Assembly (NCBI GenBank): GCA_024279425.1
Contig: JAJRRO010000116.1
Coordinates: 248,001 to 312,000, forward strand
Reading direction: 5' to 3'
Length of the DNA: 64,000 nucleotides
DNA from: Bacteroidota bacterium
GTDB taxonomy: Bacteria; Bacteroidota; Bacteroidia; Flavobacteriales; Flavobacteriaceae
Shown here: positions 56,690 to 64,000 of the stretch, piece by piece
Layout: every line of letters starts with the position of its first letter
How positions within the stretch are numbered: the first letter of the stretch is position 1
Notes under the pieces: generated by a model
Database searches by the model: none
Seen by the model: the letters and a program-made list of their open reading frames with translations, nothing else
What the model was told of the DNA's origin: nothing
Position numbers and translations under genes: made by a program

Positions 56690-57577
56690 ATGAAAAGTAT
56701 TGCAGTCATTGGTGCAGGAACCATGGGTAACGGCATCGCTCACGTTTTTGCCCAAAACGGATATATCGTTAATTTAATTGACATTTCTCAAGAAGCACTT
56801 GATAAAGGGTTGTCCACGATTGCCCAAAATCTAGATCGTATGATCTCCAAAGGTAAAATCAATGAAGACGATAAAACCAGTACCCTTAAGAACATAACCA
56901 CCTTTACTGAACTTCCTAAAGGTGTGGCGAAGGTTGATTTGGTTATTGAAGCCGCTACGGAGCAATTAAGTCTTAAACTGGATATTTTTCGGGAGCTTGA
57001 TACGATTTGTGAATCTAATACGATTCTAGCGACCAATACGTCCTCTATTTCGATTACACAAATTGCTGCAGTAACCCAAAAACCGGAAAAAGTAATTGGT
57101 ATGCACTTCATGAATCCCGTTCCTATTATGCCGCTCGTTGAAATAATTCGTGGCTACAATACTTCGGATGAAACCACCATTGCGATTATGTCCCTTTCCC
57201 GTGAACTGGAAAAGATACCAACGGAAGTTAACGACTACCCTGGTTTTGTTGCGAATAGAATCTTGATGCCTCTAATCAATGAGGCCATTGAAACCCTCTA
57301 CAACGGAGTTGCCGGGGTACAGGAAATCGATACGGTCATGAAATTAGGTATGGGCCACCCTATGGGTCCTCTTCAATTGGCTGACTTTATTGGTCTGGAT
57401 GTTTGCCTTTCTATTCTGAATGTAATGCATGATGGATTCAAAAATCCTAAATATGCTCCATGCCCCTTACTCGTTAATATGGTAATGGCCAAAAAGTTAG
57501 GAGTGAAAACAGGTTATGGATTTTACGATTATTCGGAGTCCAAAAAAGCAAAAAATGTTTCAGCACAATTCAAATAG
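56690..57577 (+). CDS. hbd: 3-hydroxybutyryl-CoA dehydrogenase
   Basis: A 295-residue NAD-dependent enzyme that interconverts 3-hydroxyacyl-CoA and acetoacyl-CoA. Motifs: NAD loop VIGAGTMGNGIAHVFAQNGY, TNTSSISITQIA with the catalytic Ser, GMHFMNPVPIMPLVEIIRG with the catalytic His and Asn-Pro, and the C-terminal domain DYPGFVANRILMPLINEAI. Length fits the short stand-alone form rather than the multifunctional FadB. Confidence 0.96.
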   Translation: MKSIAVIGAGTMGNGIAHVFAQNGYIVNLIDISQEALDKGLSTIAQNLDRMISKGKINEDDKTSTLKNITTFTELPKGVAKVDLVIEAATEQLSLKLDIFRELDTICESNTILATNTSSISITQIAAVTQKPEKVIGMHFMNPVPIMPLVEIIRGYNTSDETTIAIMSLSRELEKIPTEVNDYPGFVANRILMPLINEAIETLYNGVAGVQEIDTVMKLGMGHPMGPLQLADFIGLDVCLSILNVMHDGFKNPKYAPCPLLVNMVMAKKLGVKTGYGFYDYSESKKAKNVSAQFK

Positions 57578-57582
57578 GATTA

Positions 57583-58818
57583 ATGGCCATCATAAAACCT
57601 TTCAAGGCGGTTCGACCAACTAAGGACAAAGTGACTTTTGTGTCTTCTAGATCCTATGAAGAATATGCTTCCAAAGAGTTGGAGGCCACGCTGAAGTTTA
57701 ATCCATTTTCATTTTTGCATATCATAAACCCTGGATATAAATTTAGCAAAGAGGTATCCGGGAATCAGCGATTTCAAATGGTTCGAAATCGCTATTTGGA
57801 GTTTCAGAAAGACAATGTCTTGCTAAAAGAGCCCCAAGAAAGTATTTATGTTTATCAGATTGAAAAAAAGCAATTCAAGTGCTGCGGGTTTTTCTGTACC
57901 ACTAGCGTACAGGATTATCGGAACGATGTCATCAAAAAACATGAAGACACTTTAAGCCAAAGGGAAGAATTATTTGCCGATTATTTAAAGACCGTTGAAT
58001 TTAATGCTGAACCAGTATTGATGACTTTTAAGGAAAATGTCGAAATTGCCAAAATCATTGCTAATGAAACGAAAAAAAAACCTGAATATTTGTTTACTAC
58101 CCCTGATAAGACAACACACACACTTTGGGTGGTTTCCGATACTACAAGCATTAAAAAATTACAAGATGAATTTAAAGATATACATTCGTTGTACATAGCT
58201 GACGGACATCATAGAAGCGCCTCATCCAACCTGCTGGCAAAAAAAACAGAAGAGTGTAATCCTAAACACACAGGCACTGAGGCTTATAATTTCTTTATGA
58301 GCTACTTGATTCCTGAGTCAGAAATACGGGTTTATGAATTCAATCGAATGGTCAAAGACCTGAACGGTCTTTCCAAAGCCGAGTTCTTAATTAAACTTGA
58401 TGCCTTCTTCAGAATAGAGAAAAAGGGCGACCTACCATACAGGCCTACAAAAAAACATCATTTCAGTATGTATCTAGACGGAGTATACTATTCTCTTTTC
58501 CTTAGAAAAAAAGTATGTCAATTCACTGATGTACTAAGCGAACTTGATACCCAAATCCTATATAAGATTGTATTGGAACCTATTTTAGGTATTTCTGATT
58601 TAAGAACTGACAAGCGTATTAGATATGGTCATGGAAAGCACAATGCTGTTCGTATGAAGGCCGAAATCGATCAAGGAAAATTCAAGGTCGGCTTTGGTCT
58701 TGTACCCTTAAAGATAAATGAAATCAAGGCCATCGCCGACGCTGGATCTGTCATGCCGCCGAAAAGCACCTATATTGAACCAAAACTTAGAAGTGGATTG
58801 GTCATTTATGAATTTTAA
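57583..58818 (+). CDS. DUF1015 family protein
   Basis: A 411-residue cytoplasmic protein of the DUF1015 family. The typical start AIIKPFKAVRPTKDKV, the central IADGHHRSASSNLLAKK and the end GSVMPPKSTYIEPKLRSGLVIY (a His-Asp and Pro-Lys-rich active-site-like set) are all present. The family has no settled function; it often neighbours serine or 2-hydroxyacid dehydrogenase genes. Here it starts five bases after hbd. Confidence 0.93.
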   Translation: MAIIKPFKAVRPTKDKVTFVSSRSYEEYASKELEATLKFNPFSFLHIINPGYKFSKEVSGNQRFQMVRNRYLEFQKDNVLLKEPQESIYVYQIEKKQFKCCGFFCTTSVQDYRNDVIKKHEDTLSQREELFADYLKTVEFNAEPVLMTFKENVEIAKIIANETKKKPEYLFTTPDKTTHTLWVVSDTTSIKKLQDEFKDIHSLYIADGHHRSASSNLLAKKTEECNPKHTGTEAYNFFMSYLIPESEIRVYEFNRMVKDLNGLSKAEFLIKLDAFFRIEKKGDLPYRPTKKHHFSMYLDGVYYSLFLRKKVCQFTDVLSELDTQILYKIVLEPILGISDLRTDKRIRYGHGKHNAVRMKAEIDQGKFKVGFGLVPLKINEIKAIADAGSVMPPKSTYIEPKLRSGLVIYEF

Positions 58819-58831
58819 AAAATAAAACAAC

Positions 58832-59491
58832 ATGTCTATAGAGACAAACCTTAAGAATATCATTCAAGCCTTACCCAATGGGGTTAGTTTGGTGGCCGTT
58901 TCGAAGACCAAACCCAATGAGAGTATACTAGAGGCTTATAGTATTGGGCATAGAGTTTTTGGTGAAAACAAAATACAGGAGATGGTGCGAAAATGGGAAA
59001 TACTGCCCAAAGATATTCAATGGCATATGATTGGGCATGTGCAACGCAATAAGGTTAAGTACATGGCACAATTTGTCTCATTAGTCCATGGAGTAGACAG
59101 TTTCAAGCTACTAAAGGAAATAAACAAGCAGGCAAAAAAACATAGTCGTGTCATTGATTGTTTGTTCCAGATCCATATCGCCGAAGAGGACACAAAATTT
59201 GGACTGGACGAAACCGAATTGAAAGACATTATTCATTCAGACGAATTCCAGCAATTGGGAAACATTAAAATTGTTGGATTAATGGGCATGGCCACCTTTA
59301 CATCTGATACGTCGAAGGTTGAAAGGGAATTCAAACACTTAAAATCAATATTCGATACGTCAAAGGTTTCATTTCCAAATATTTCAGTGCTGTCTATGGG
59401 TATGAGCGGAGACTATCAAATAGCAATAAAGGAAGGCAGTACCATGGTACGTCTAGGAAGTAGTATCTTTGGTGCAAGAAGCTATTCTTAA
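58832..59491 (+). CDS. YggS-family PLP-binding protein
   Basis: A 219-residue PLP homeostasis protein with the alanine-racemase-type barrel. The PLP lysine is in LVAVSKTKPNESILEAY, followed by HRVFGENKIQEM, WHMIGHVQRNKVKYM, and LSMGMSGDYQIAIKEGSTMVRLGSSIFG, all family signatures. It binds PLP and affects amino-acid and B6 pools; no catalytic activity is known. Confidence 0.96.
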   Translation: MSIETNLKNIIQALPNGVSLVAVSKTKPNESILEAYSIGHRVFGENKIQEMVRKWEILPKDIQWHMIGHVQRNKVKYMAQFVSLVHGVDSFKLLKEINKQAKKHSRVIDCLFQIHIAEEDTKFGLDETELKDIIHSDEFQQLGNIKIVGLMGMATFTSDTSKVEREFKHLKSIFDTSKVSFPNISVLSMGMSGDYQIAIKEGSTMVRLGSSIFGARSYS

Positions 59492-59522
59492 AAACCTACT
59501 TTTTAATCACAGTGGATAATTG

Positions 59523-60887
59523 ATGTATACGATACTCGATATAGAGACGACAGGGGGTAAATACAATGAGGAGGGTATCACAGAGATCGCTATTCATAAG
59601 TTTGACGGTCACCAAGTAGTGGATAAGTTCATTAGTCTGGTCAACCCCGAAAAAGAGATTCAACCTTTTGTTTCCAAATTGACAGGAATCAATAGCAAAA
59701 TGCTCCGTACGGCGCCCAAATTTCACGAAGTGGCAAAACGTATTGTGGAAATAACAGAGGGCACCGTTTTGGTTGCCCATAATGCACAATTTGATTATAG
59801 AATTCTCAGAACAGAATTTAGACGTTTAGGATACAATTTTGAGCGAAAAACTTTGTGCACGGTCGATTTGTCAAAAAACCTATTGCCTGACGCCGAATCA
59901 TACAGCTTAGGCAAATTGGTAAGGTCTTTGGGCATACCTATGAGCGATCGGCACAGGGCAAATGGTGATGCCATCGCAACCTTGAAATTATTTAAACTGC
60001 TTCTTTCAAAAGATTCGAGTAAGACCATTATCAAAGAGGTAGTACGTAGAGAAACCCAAGGCGAACTTTCGCAAAGACAATTGGATATGGTCGAGCAAAT
60101 GCCGTCAGAAACAGGAGTCTACTATATGCATGACAAAAAAGGGGATATTCTGTTTTTGGGTAAAAGCACTTACATAAAAAAACGGGTCAACCAACATTTT
60201 ACTAAAAACGGTGATAAGGCAAGACAACTACAAAAAGAAACCAAAAAAATAACCTTTGAAAAAACGGGAAGTGAGCTCGTTGCCTTGCTTAAGGAGAATG
60301 AAGAATTAGCGAAGCTCGCTCCAAAATATAATGGGAACAATAGGCCCAAAAACCTATATTCCCTTTATTTAAACTCCACCAAAAATGGATATTTCACTTT
60401 CGAAATACACAAAAAAAGACAGGATAGAGAAACCATAACAACTTTCAACAATTTTAATTCTGCAAAAAAATTTCTTTATAAAATAACCGAGGAATTTCAA
60501 TTGTGCACAAAACTCACCGGAGTTTCTGAAGAAACTGACAATTGCCTAAATTACATCGGTGGTAAATGTTCAGGTTCTTGTATCGGAAAGGAAGATGCCA
60601 CAGCATACAATGAAAGAGTGCAAAAGGCTATGGACAAATACAGCATGTTAAATAAAAATGTAGTTATTGTCGACAAAGGCCGTGAAGTAGGAGAATATAG
60701 TGCTATTTTGATAAAAAAAGGGAAATTCAAAGGAATTGGGTACTACAATTTAAATCACCAAATTAATAATATCCATATTTTAGAATCAATTATTACACCA
60801 ATGAAAGGCACTGCATCAGCAATCCATATCATTGAATCTTACTTAAGAAAAAAAAAGGTAAAAAAAATTGTGGACTTAAATAATTAG
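59523..60887 (+). CDS. DEDDh exonuclease fused to a GIY-YIG nuclease
   Basis: A 454-residue protein. Residues about 1-170 are a DNA polymerase III epsilon-like 3'-5' exonuclease (ILDIETTG, VAHNAQFDYRIL, HRANGDAIATLKLF). Residues about 195-275 are a GIY-YIG domain like that of UvrC/Cho (ETGVYYMHDKKGDILFLGKSTYIKKRVNQHF), followed by a UvrC-like linker with a Cys pair (CLNYIGGKCSGSCIGKE). The combination suggests DNA repair by incision and end trimming. ATG 59523 is preferred to the TTG one codon earlier. Confidence 0.94.
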   Translation: MYTILDIETTGGKYNEEGITEIAIHKFDGHQVVDKFISLVNPEKEIQPFVSKLTGINSKMLRTAPKFHEVAKRIVEITEGTVLVAHNAQFDYRILRTEFRRLGYNFERKTLCTVDLSKNLLPDAESYSLGKLVRSLGIPMSDRHRANGDAIATLKLFKLLLSKDSSKTIIKEVVRRETQGELSQRQLDMVEQMPSETGVYYMHDKKGDILFLGKSTYIKKRVNQHFTKNGDKARQLQKETKKITFEKTGSELVALLKENEELAKLAPKYNGNNRPKNLYSLYLNSTKNGYFTFEIHKKRQDRETITTFNNFNSAKKFLYKITEEFQLCTKLTGVSEETDNCLNYIGGKCSGSCIGKEDATAYNERVQKAMDKYSMLNKNVVIVDKGREVGEYSAILIKKGKFKGIGYYNLNHQINNIHILESIITPMKGTASAIHIIESYLRKKKVKKIVDLNN

Positions 60888-60890
60888 ATT

Positions 60891-61715
60891 TTGGAAAAGG
60901 CTAAAAATAAATTAGGCTGGCGGTCAAAAATACATGAGATTATTTATGAGGCCGATACCCCCATGGGTAAATGGTTCGATATTGTTCTATTCTTTCTTAT
61001 TATCATAAGCGTCATTCTGGTTATGCTGGAAAGTGTAAAAGAGATAGATTTAGAATATCATAAGGTCTTACTCATTCTAGAATGGATTATTACCATTTTT
61101 TTTACTGTAGAATATATTGTCAGGGTTATTAGCATTAAAAAACCATTTAAATACATTTTCAGTTTCTATGGAATCATTGATTTTATTTCTACAATTCCTC
61201 TTTACATATCATATATTTTTGCCGGTTCCCAAGTATTGCTTGCTGTTAGGGCCCTACGATTGCTTCGGGTATTTAGAATTTTGAAACTAGTGCGATTTTT
61301 AGGTGAAGCTTCCCAATTGAAGCAAGCCTTAAAAGCAAGTAGAACTAAAATAGTTGTCTTTATTTACGTCGTGCTCATTCTTTCTGTTATAATGGGAACC
61401 ATCATGTATTGGGTTGAGAGTGATGAGGCTGGGTTTACAAGCATTCCAAGAAGTATTTATTGGGCCATTGTAACCCTTACTACTGTTGGATATGGAGATA
61501 TTACGCCAGTGACCAGTTTAGGCCAGTTGATTGCGACCATGGTAATGATTCTTGGTTATGGCATTATCGCCGTACCAACCGGAATAGTTACGGCTGAATT
61601 CACTAAGCATGAAAAGAACAAAGTTCATACAAATACCCAAGCTTGTCCAACTTGCTCAGCTGAAGGTCATAGAGACAATGCTAGCCATTGTTATAATTGT
61701 GGAAGCGCTTTATAA
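60891..61715 (+). CDS. Voltage-gated-type potassium channel with a C-terminal zinc ribbon
   Basis: A 274-residue channel subunit with six membrane helices. S4 is basic (VRALRLLRVFRILKLVRFLG) and the selectivity filter is TLTTVGYGDITP. After S6 a short cytoplasmic tail contains CPTCSAEGHRDNASHCYNCG, a four-cysteine zinc ribbon. It should conduct K+ and may respond to voltage. The start is TTG at 60891, three bases after the nuclease stop; no ATG suits. The stop overlaps the miaA start (TAATG). Confidence 0.93.
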   Translation: MEKAKNKLGWRSKIHEIIYEADTPMGKWFDIVLFFLIIISVILVMLESVKEIDLEYHKVLLILEWIITIFFTVEYIVRVISIKKPFKYIFSFYGIIDFISTIPLYISYIFAGSQVLLAVRALRLLRVFRILKLVRFLGEASQLKQALKASRTKIVVFIYVVLILSVIMGTIMYWVESDEAGFTSIPRSIYWAIVTLTTVGYGDITPVTSLGQLIATMVMILGYGIIAVPTGIVTAEFTKHEKNKVHTNTQACPTCSAEGHRDNASHCYNCGSAL

Positions 61716-62635
61716 TGGAAAAAATCCTTATTTCGGTAGTGGGCCCAACAGCTATTGGAAAGACCAAGTTTGCACTAACATTGGCCAAGTATTTTGGAGC
61801 AGAGATTATCTCTGCGGATTCCCGCCAATTTTTCAAAGAACTGAACATTGGGACAGCTGTACCAAGCCCTGAAGAGTTGAATGCCGTACCTCATCATTTT
61901 ATACAGCATAAAAGTATTTTCGAAAAACATACTGTTGGCGATTTTGAAAAAGAAGCAATTTCTTTATTGGAAGAACTGTTCAAAAAAAACGATTATGTAA
62001 TCATGGTTGGGGGCAGCGGACTTTATAGCGATGCGGTAATCAACGGCCTTGATGAATTTCCAGAAATTGATTCGGGCATTCGAGAAATGCTAAACAATGA
62101 CCTTAAAGAGAAAGGGATAACCCACCTTCAAAATCAGCTTAAAGATTTAGACGGGGTTTATTATTCCACCATGGATATTGATAACCCCCACAGGTTAATT
62201 CGCGCCTTGGAAATATGTTTAAGCACGGGTAGGCCGTTTTCCTCTTTCTTAAACAGAAAAACCAAAGTTCGGTCATTTGTGGCCCTTACTGTTGGATTAA
62301 ATGCCAATCGTGAGGTGATCTATGACAGAATCAATCGAAGGGTTGACATTATGATTAAAGATGGGCTATTGGAGGAAGCAAAAAAAGTTTATGGGCATAG
62401 AACGCTCAACGCCTTGCAAACTGTTGGCTATAAGGAACTTTTCAAATATTTTGACGGGGAATGGGATCTGGATTTCGCCATCTCCGAAATAAAAAAGAAC
62501 TCTCGTAGATTCGCTAAAAGGCAGCTTACATGGTATAGAAAGAATGATAGGATTGTTTGGTTTGAATATGATATGGACAAGGATACTCTCTTAAAAGAAA
62601 TAGATAAGGAGTTAGCATTGTTAGTGGATGGATAA
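61715..62635 (+). CDS. miaA: tRNA dimethylallyltransferase
   Basis: MiaA adds the dimethylallyl group to A37 of tRNAs that read UNN codons. The 306 residues include the P-loop VVGPTAIGKTKFALTLA, ISADSRQFFKELNIGTAVP, VGGSGLYSDAVING and the C-terminal RRFAKRQLTWYRK. ATG 61715 overlaps the channel stop; an in-frame ATG at 61697 would extend into the channel gene and is not needed. The 3' end overlaps the gluconokinase gene by eight bases. Confidence 0.97.
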   Translation: MEKILISVVGPTAIGKTKFALTLAKYFGAEIISADSRQFFKELNIGTAVPSPEELNAVPHHFIQHKSIFEKHTVGDFEKEAISLLEELFKKNDYVIMVGGSGLYSDAVINGLDEFPEIDSGIREMLNNDLKEKGITHLQNQLKDLDGVYYSTMDIDNPHRLIRALEICLSTGRPFSSFLNRKTKVRSFVALTVGLNANREVIYDRINRRVDIMIKDGLLEEAKKVYGHRTLNALQTVGYKELFKYFDGEWDLDFAISEIKKNSRRFAKRQLTWYRKNDRIVWFEYDMDKDTLLKEIDKELALLVDG

Positions 62636-63119
62636 GAAATCAATATATATAATCATGGGAGTTTCAGGTTGTGGTAAAACGACTGTCGGAAAATTACTGG
62701 CCAACGCCTTACAAGTTCCCTTTTTTGATGGAGACGATTTTCATTCTAAGGACAATGTAGCCAAAATGGAAGGGGGTACCCCTTTAAACGATGAGGATCG
62801 AAAGGGTTGGTTACAAAGTCTAAATGCGCTTTCTGTCAGGAATATAGAGAAAGGAGCTGTAATAGCCTGTTCGGCTTTAAAGGAGACACATAGGATACTG
62901 TTAAAAAAAGATATCGAGGCCAAACTAATATTTGTACACCTTTTGGGAACCTTTGATAGCATATTGGCTAGGCTGAGGGAAAGAAAGAACCATTATATGC
63001 CCATTGATCTTTTAAAATCTCAGCTCGATATCCTAGAGCCTCCTATTGATGCCATTACTGTTTCAATTGCAAATACTCCTGAGAAAATAGTTTCCAAAAT
63101 CGTAGAGCTCACAAAATAA
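62628..63119 (+). CDS. gntK: Gluconokinase (GntK family)
   Basis: A 163-residue P-loop kinase that phosphorylates gluconate to 6-phosphogluconate. Motifs: IIMGVSGCGKTTVGKLLANAL, FFDGDDFHSKDNVAKMEGGTPLNDEDRKGWL, ACSALKETHRILL. Length is normal. No gluconate transporter is nearby, so it may salvage internal gluconate. Last gene of the operon, closed by a terminator one base-pair region later. Confidence 0.93.
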   Translation: MDKKSIYIIMGVSGCGKTTVGKLLANALQVPFFDGDDFHSKDNVAKMEGGTPLNDEDRKGWLQSLNALSVRNIEKGAVIACSALKETHRILLKKDIEAKLIFVHLLGTFDSILARLRERKNHYMPIDLLKSQLDILEPPIDAITVSIANTPEKIVSKIVELTK

Positions 63120-63151
63120 AAAAGGCCTTGATCTAGATCAAGGCCTTTTTT
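63118..63151. terminator. Strong bidirectional terminator
   Basis: A perfect 16-base palindromic stem (63118-63133 with 63136-63151) with AAAAAAGGCCTTGATC on the left and a T run on the right. It separates the eight-gene operon from the convergent response regulator. Confidence 0.9.
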
Positions 63152-63166
63152 ATGGTTTAAAATCCT

Positions 63167-63880
63167 TTATTCAGATTCGGTCTTTATCACCAATCTAAAA
63201 CCTTCACCATGGATATTCAATATTTCAACGGTATCATCACGTTTTAAATACTTACGTAATTTGGCAATGTAAACATCCATACTTCTTGAAGTGAAATAAT
63301 TATCATCTCTCCAAATTTTTGTAAGTGCCAATTCACGGGGCATTAAATCATTTTCATGTAAAGCCAAAAGACGCAATAATTCATTTTCTTTCGGGGAAAG
63401 TTTTATAGATTCCTCCGCCTTATATTTTAAGAACCTTAACTTTGAATTTAAATGAAACCCTCCTATTTCGAATTCGAATTTTTTACTGTCTGCCAAAGTG
63501 TTTGAGGCTTTTCTTTGAAGAATAGCCTTAAGCTTCATCAATAGGACTTCAGAATCAAACGGTTTGTTCAAGTAATCATCGGCACCCGCTTTGTACCCCT
63601 TAAGCACATCTTCCTTCATGGTCTTGGCCGTAAGAAAAACAATAGGGACATTTTCATTTTTTTCTCGAATCTCCCGGGCAAGCGTAAATCCGTCTTTATA
63701 AGGCATCATCACATCCAAAATACATATATCATAATTGTCTTTTTTGAACTTTTCAAATCCTTCCATTCCATTCTTTGCCAATGTAACATCAAAATCGTTC
63801 ATTGATAAATAGTCTTTTAAAACGATTCCGAAATTGGGATCGTCTTCCACCAAAAGTATTTTCTTGTCAATTGTTTCCAT
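63167..63880 (-). CDS. OmpR-family response regulator
   Basis: A 237-residue regulator. The receiver (about 6-120) has the acidic pair in LLVEDDPNFGIVLKDYL, phospho-Asp in ICILDVMMPYKDGF, the Thr in FLTAKT and the Lys in DYLNKPFDSE. The C-terminal winged helix (about 140-232) includes LSPKENELLRLLALHENDLMPRELALTKIWRDDNYFTSRSMDVYIAKLRKYL. The kinase gene lies six bases upstream on the same strand. Confidence 0.96.
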   Translation of the reverse strand: METIDKKILLVEDDPNFGIVLKDYLSMNDFDVTLAKNGMEGFEKFKKDNYDICILDVMMPYKDGFTLAREIREKNENVPIVFLTAKTMKEDVLKGYKAGADDYLNKPFDSEVLLMKLKAILQRKASNTLADSKKFEFEIGGFHLNSKLRFLKYKAEESIKLSPKENELLRLLALHENDLMPRELALTKIWRDDNYFTSRSMDVYIAKLRKYLKRDDTVEILNIHGEGFRLVIKTESE

Positions 63881-63886
63881 AACTCA

Positions 63887-64000
63887 TTAAATTAAAGGTA
63901 GCTTAATGTAGAAAGTACTTCCCTTGTCCTTTTCGCTTTCTGCATAAACTTCTCCTTGATGATCTTCTATTATTTTTTTTACGTAGGCCAAACCTAAACC
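63887..64000 (-). CDS. C-terminal end of a sensor histidine kinase (partial)
   Basis: The minus strand is open from the window edge to a TAA at 63889-63887. The 37 residues visible ([20 protein letters not shown], then [10 protein letters not shown]) are the G2 box and last strands of a HATPase_c domain. It is the likely partner of the OmpR-type regulator, six bases downstream. Confidence 0.9.
   Translation of the reverse strand, partial: GLGLAYVKKIIEDHQGEVYAESEKDKGSTFYIKLPLI

Overview
The window looks like a chromosomal segment from a marine-type member of the Flavobacteriaceae (Bacteroidota). The evidence is the gene content (a PorP/SprF-family protein, a bacillithiol-system YtxJ protein, many lipoproteins with short Ser/Gly-Cys lipoboxes, a sulfatase, GH31, DUF1080 and Gfo/Idh proteins) and repeated promoter matches to the Bacteroidota consensus TTG-N18 to 20-TAnnTTTG. 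Base composition is AT-rich by eye; I did not compute it. No tRNA, rRNA, CRISPR array, prophage or intact insertion sequence was seen.

Layout. 1-4.2 kb: the end of a probable sulfatase, a penicillin-acylase-type Ntn hydrolase with a small membrane protein, and an ArsR/SRPBCC pair behind a tandem operator. 4.4-11.6 kb: a glycan/peptide degradation block (VOC protein, DUF885 metallopeptidase, GH31, sulfatase, SASA esterase, Crp-type regulator) in which three of six genes are broken. 11.8-16.7 kb: FMN reductase, pirin, a MITE-like repeat, a Tat-exported Gfo/Idh protein facing a DUF1080 protein, and an NTF2-like protein. 16.8-36.8 kb: mostly housekeeping genes (panB-lspA-rluA family, leuA-leuB, pheT, an ABC-F ATPase, a transaldolase, the SRP RNA gene, glutaminyl cyclase) mixed with lipoproteins of unknown role.

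36.8-43.2 kb is the most unusual part. It holds a multiply broken lipoprotein gene, a LytTR regulator whose receiver has lost its phospho-acceptor Asp and conserved Lys, an unlisted 45-residue lipoprotein, a TPR sensor kinase split by a one-base shift, a decayed tandem copy of that kinase's catalytic half, a response regulator and an orphan gene. 43.2-55.6 kb: glyA and fahA back to back, ytxJ, clpB, a TetR regulator, a PorP/SprF-SPOR protein, smpB and pcm. 55.7-63.1 kb: a tight eight-gene operon (Gfo/Idh, hbd, DUF1015, YggS family, exonuclease/GIY-YIG, potassium channel, miaA, gluconokinase) ending at a strong terminator. 63.2-64 kb: an OmpR-type response regulator and the end of its histidine kinase.

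Seven genes carry premature stops or frameshifts, four of the indels lying in A or T runs. At least two (36.8 kb and 41 kb) carry several independent lesions and are true pseudogenes. The others may be recent decay, transcriptional slippage or sequence error. I see no single new defence or biosynthetic system that I can support. The best candidates for new biology are the 37-42 kb signalling island, the A10-tract gene at 32.5 kb, the MITE-like element at 13.2 kb and several uncharacterised palindromic operators.
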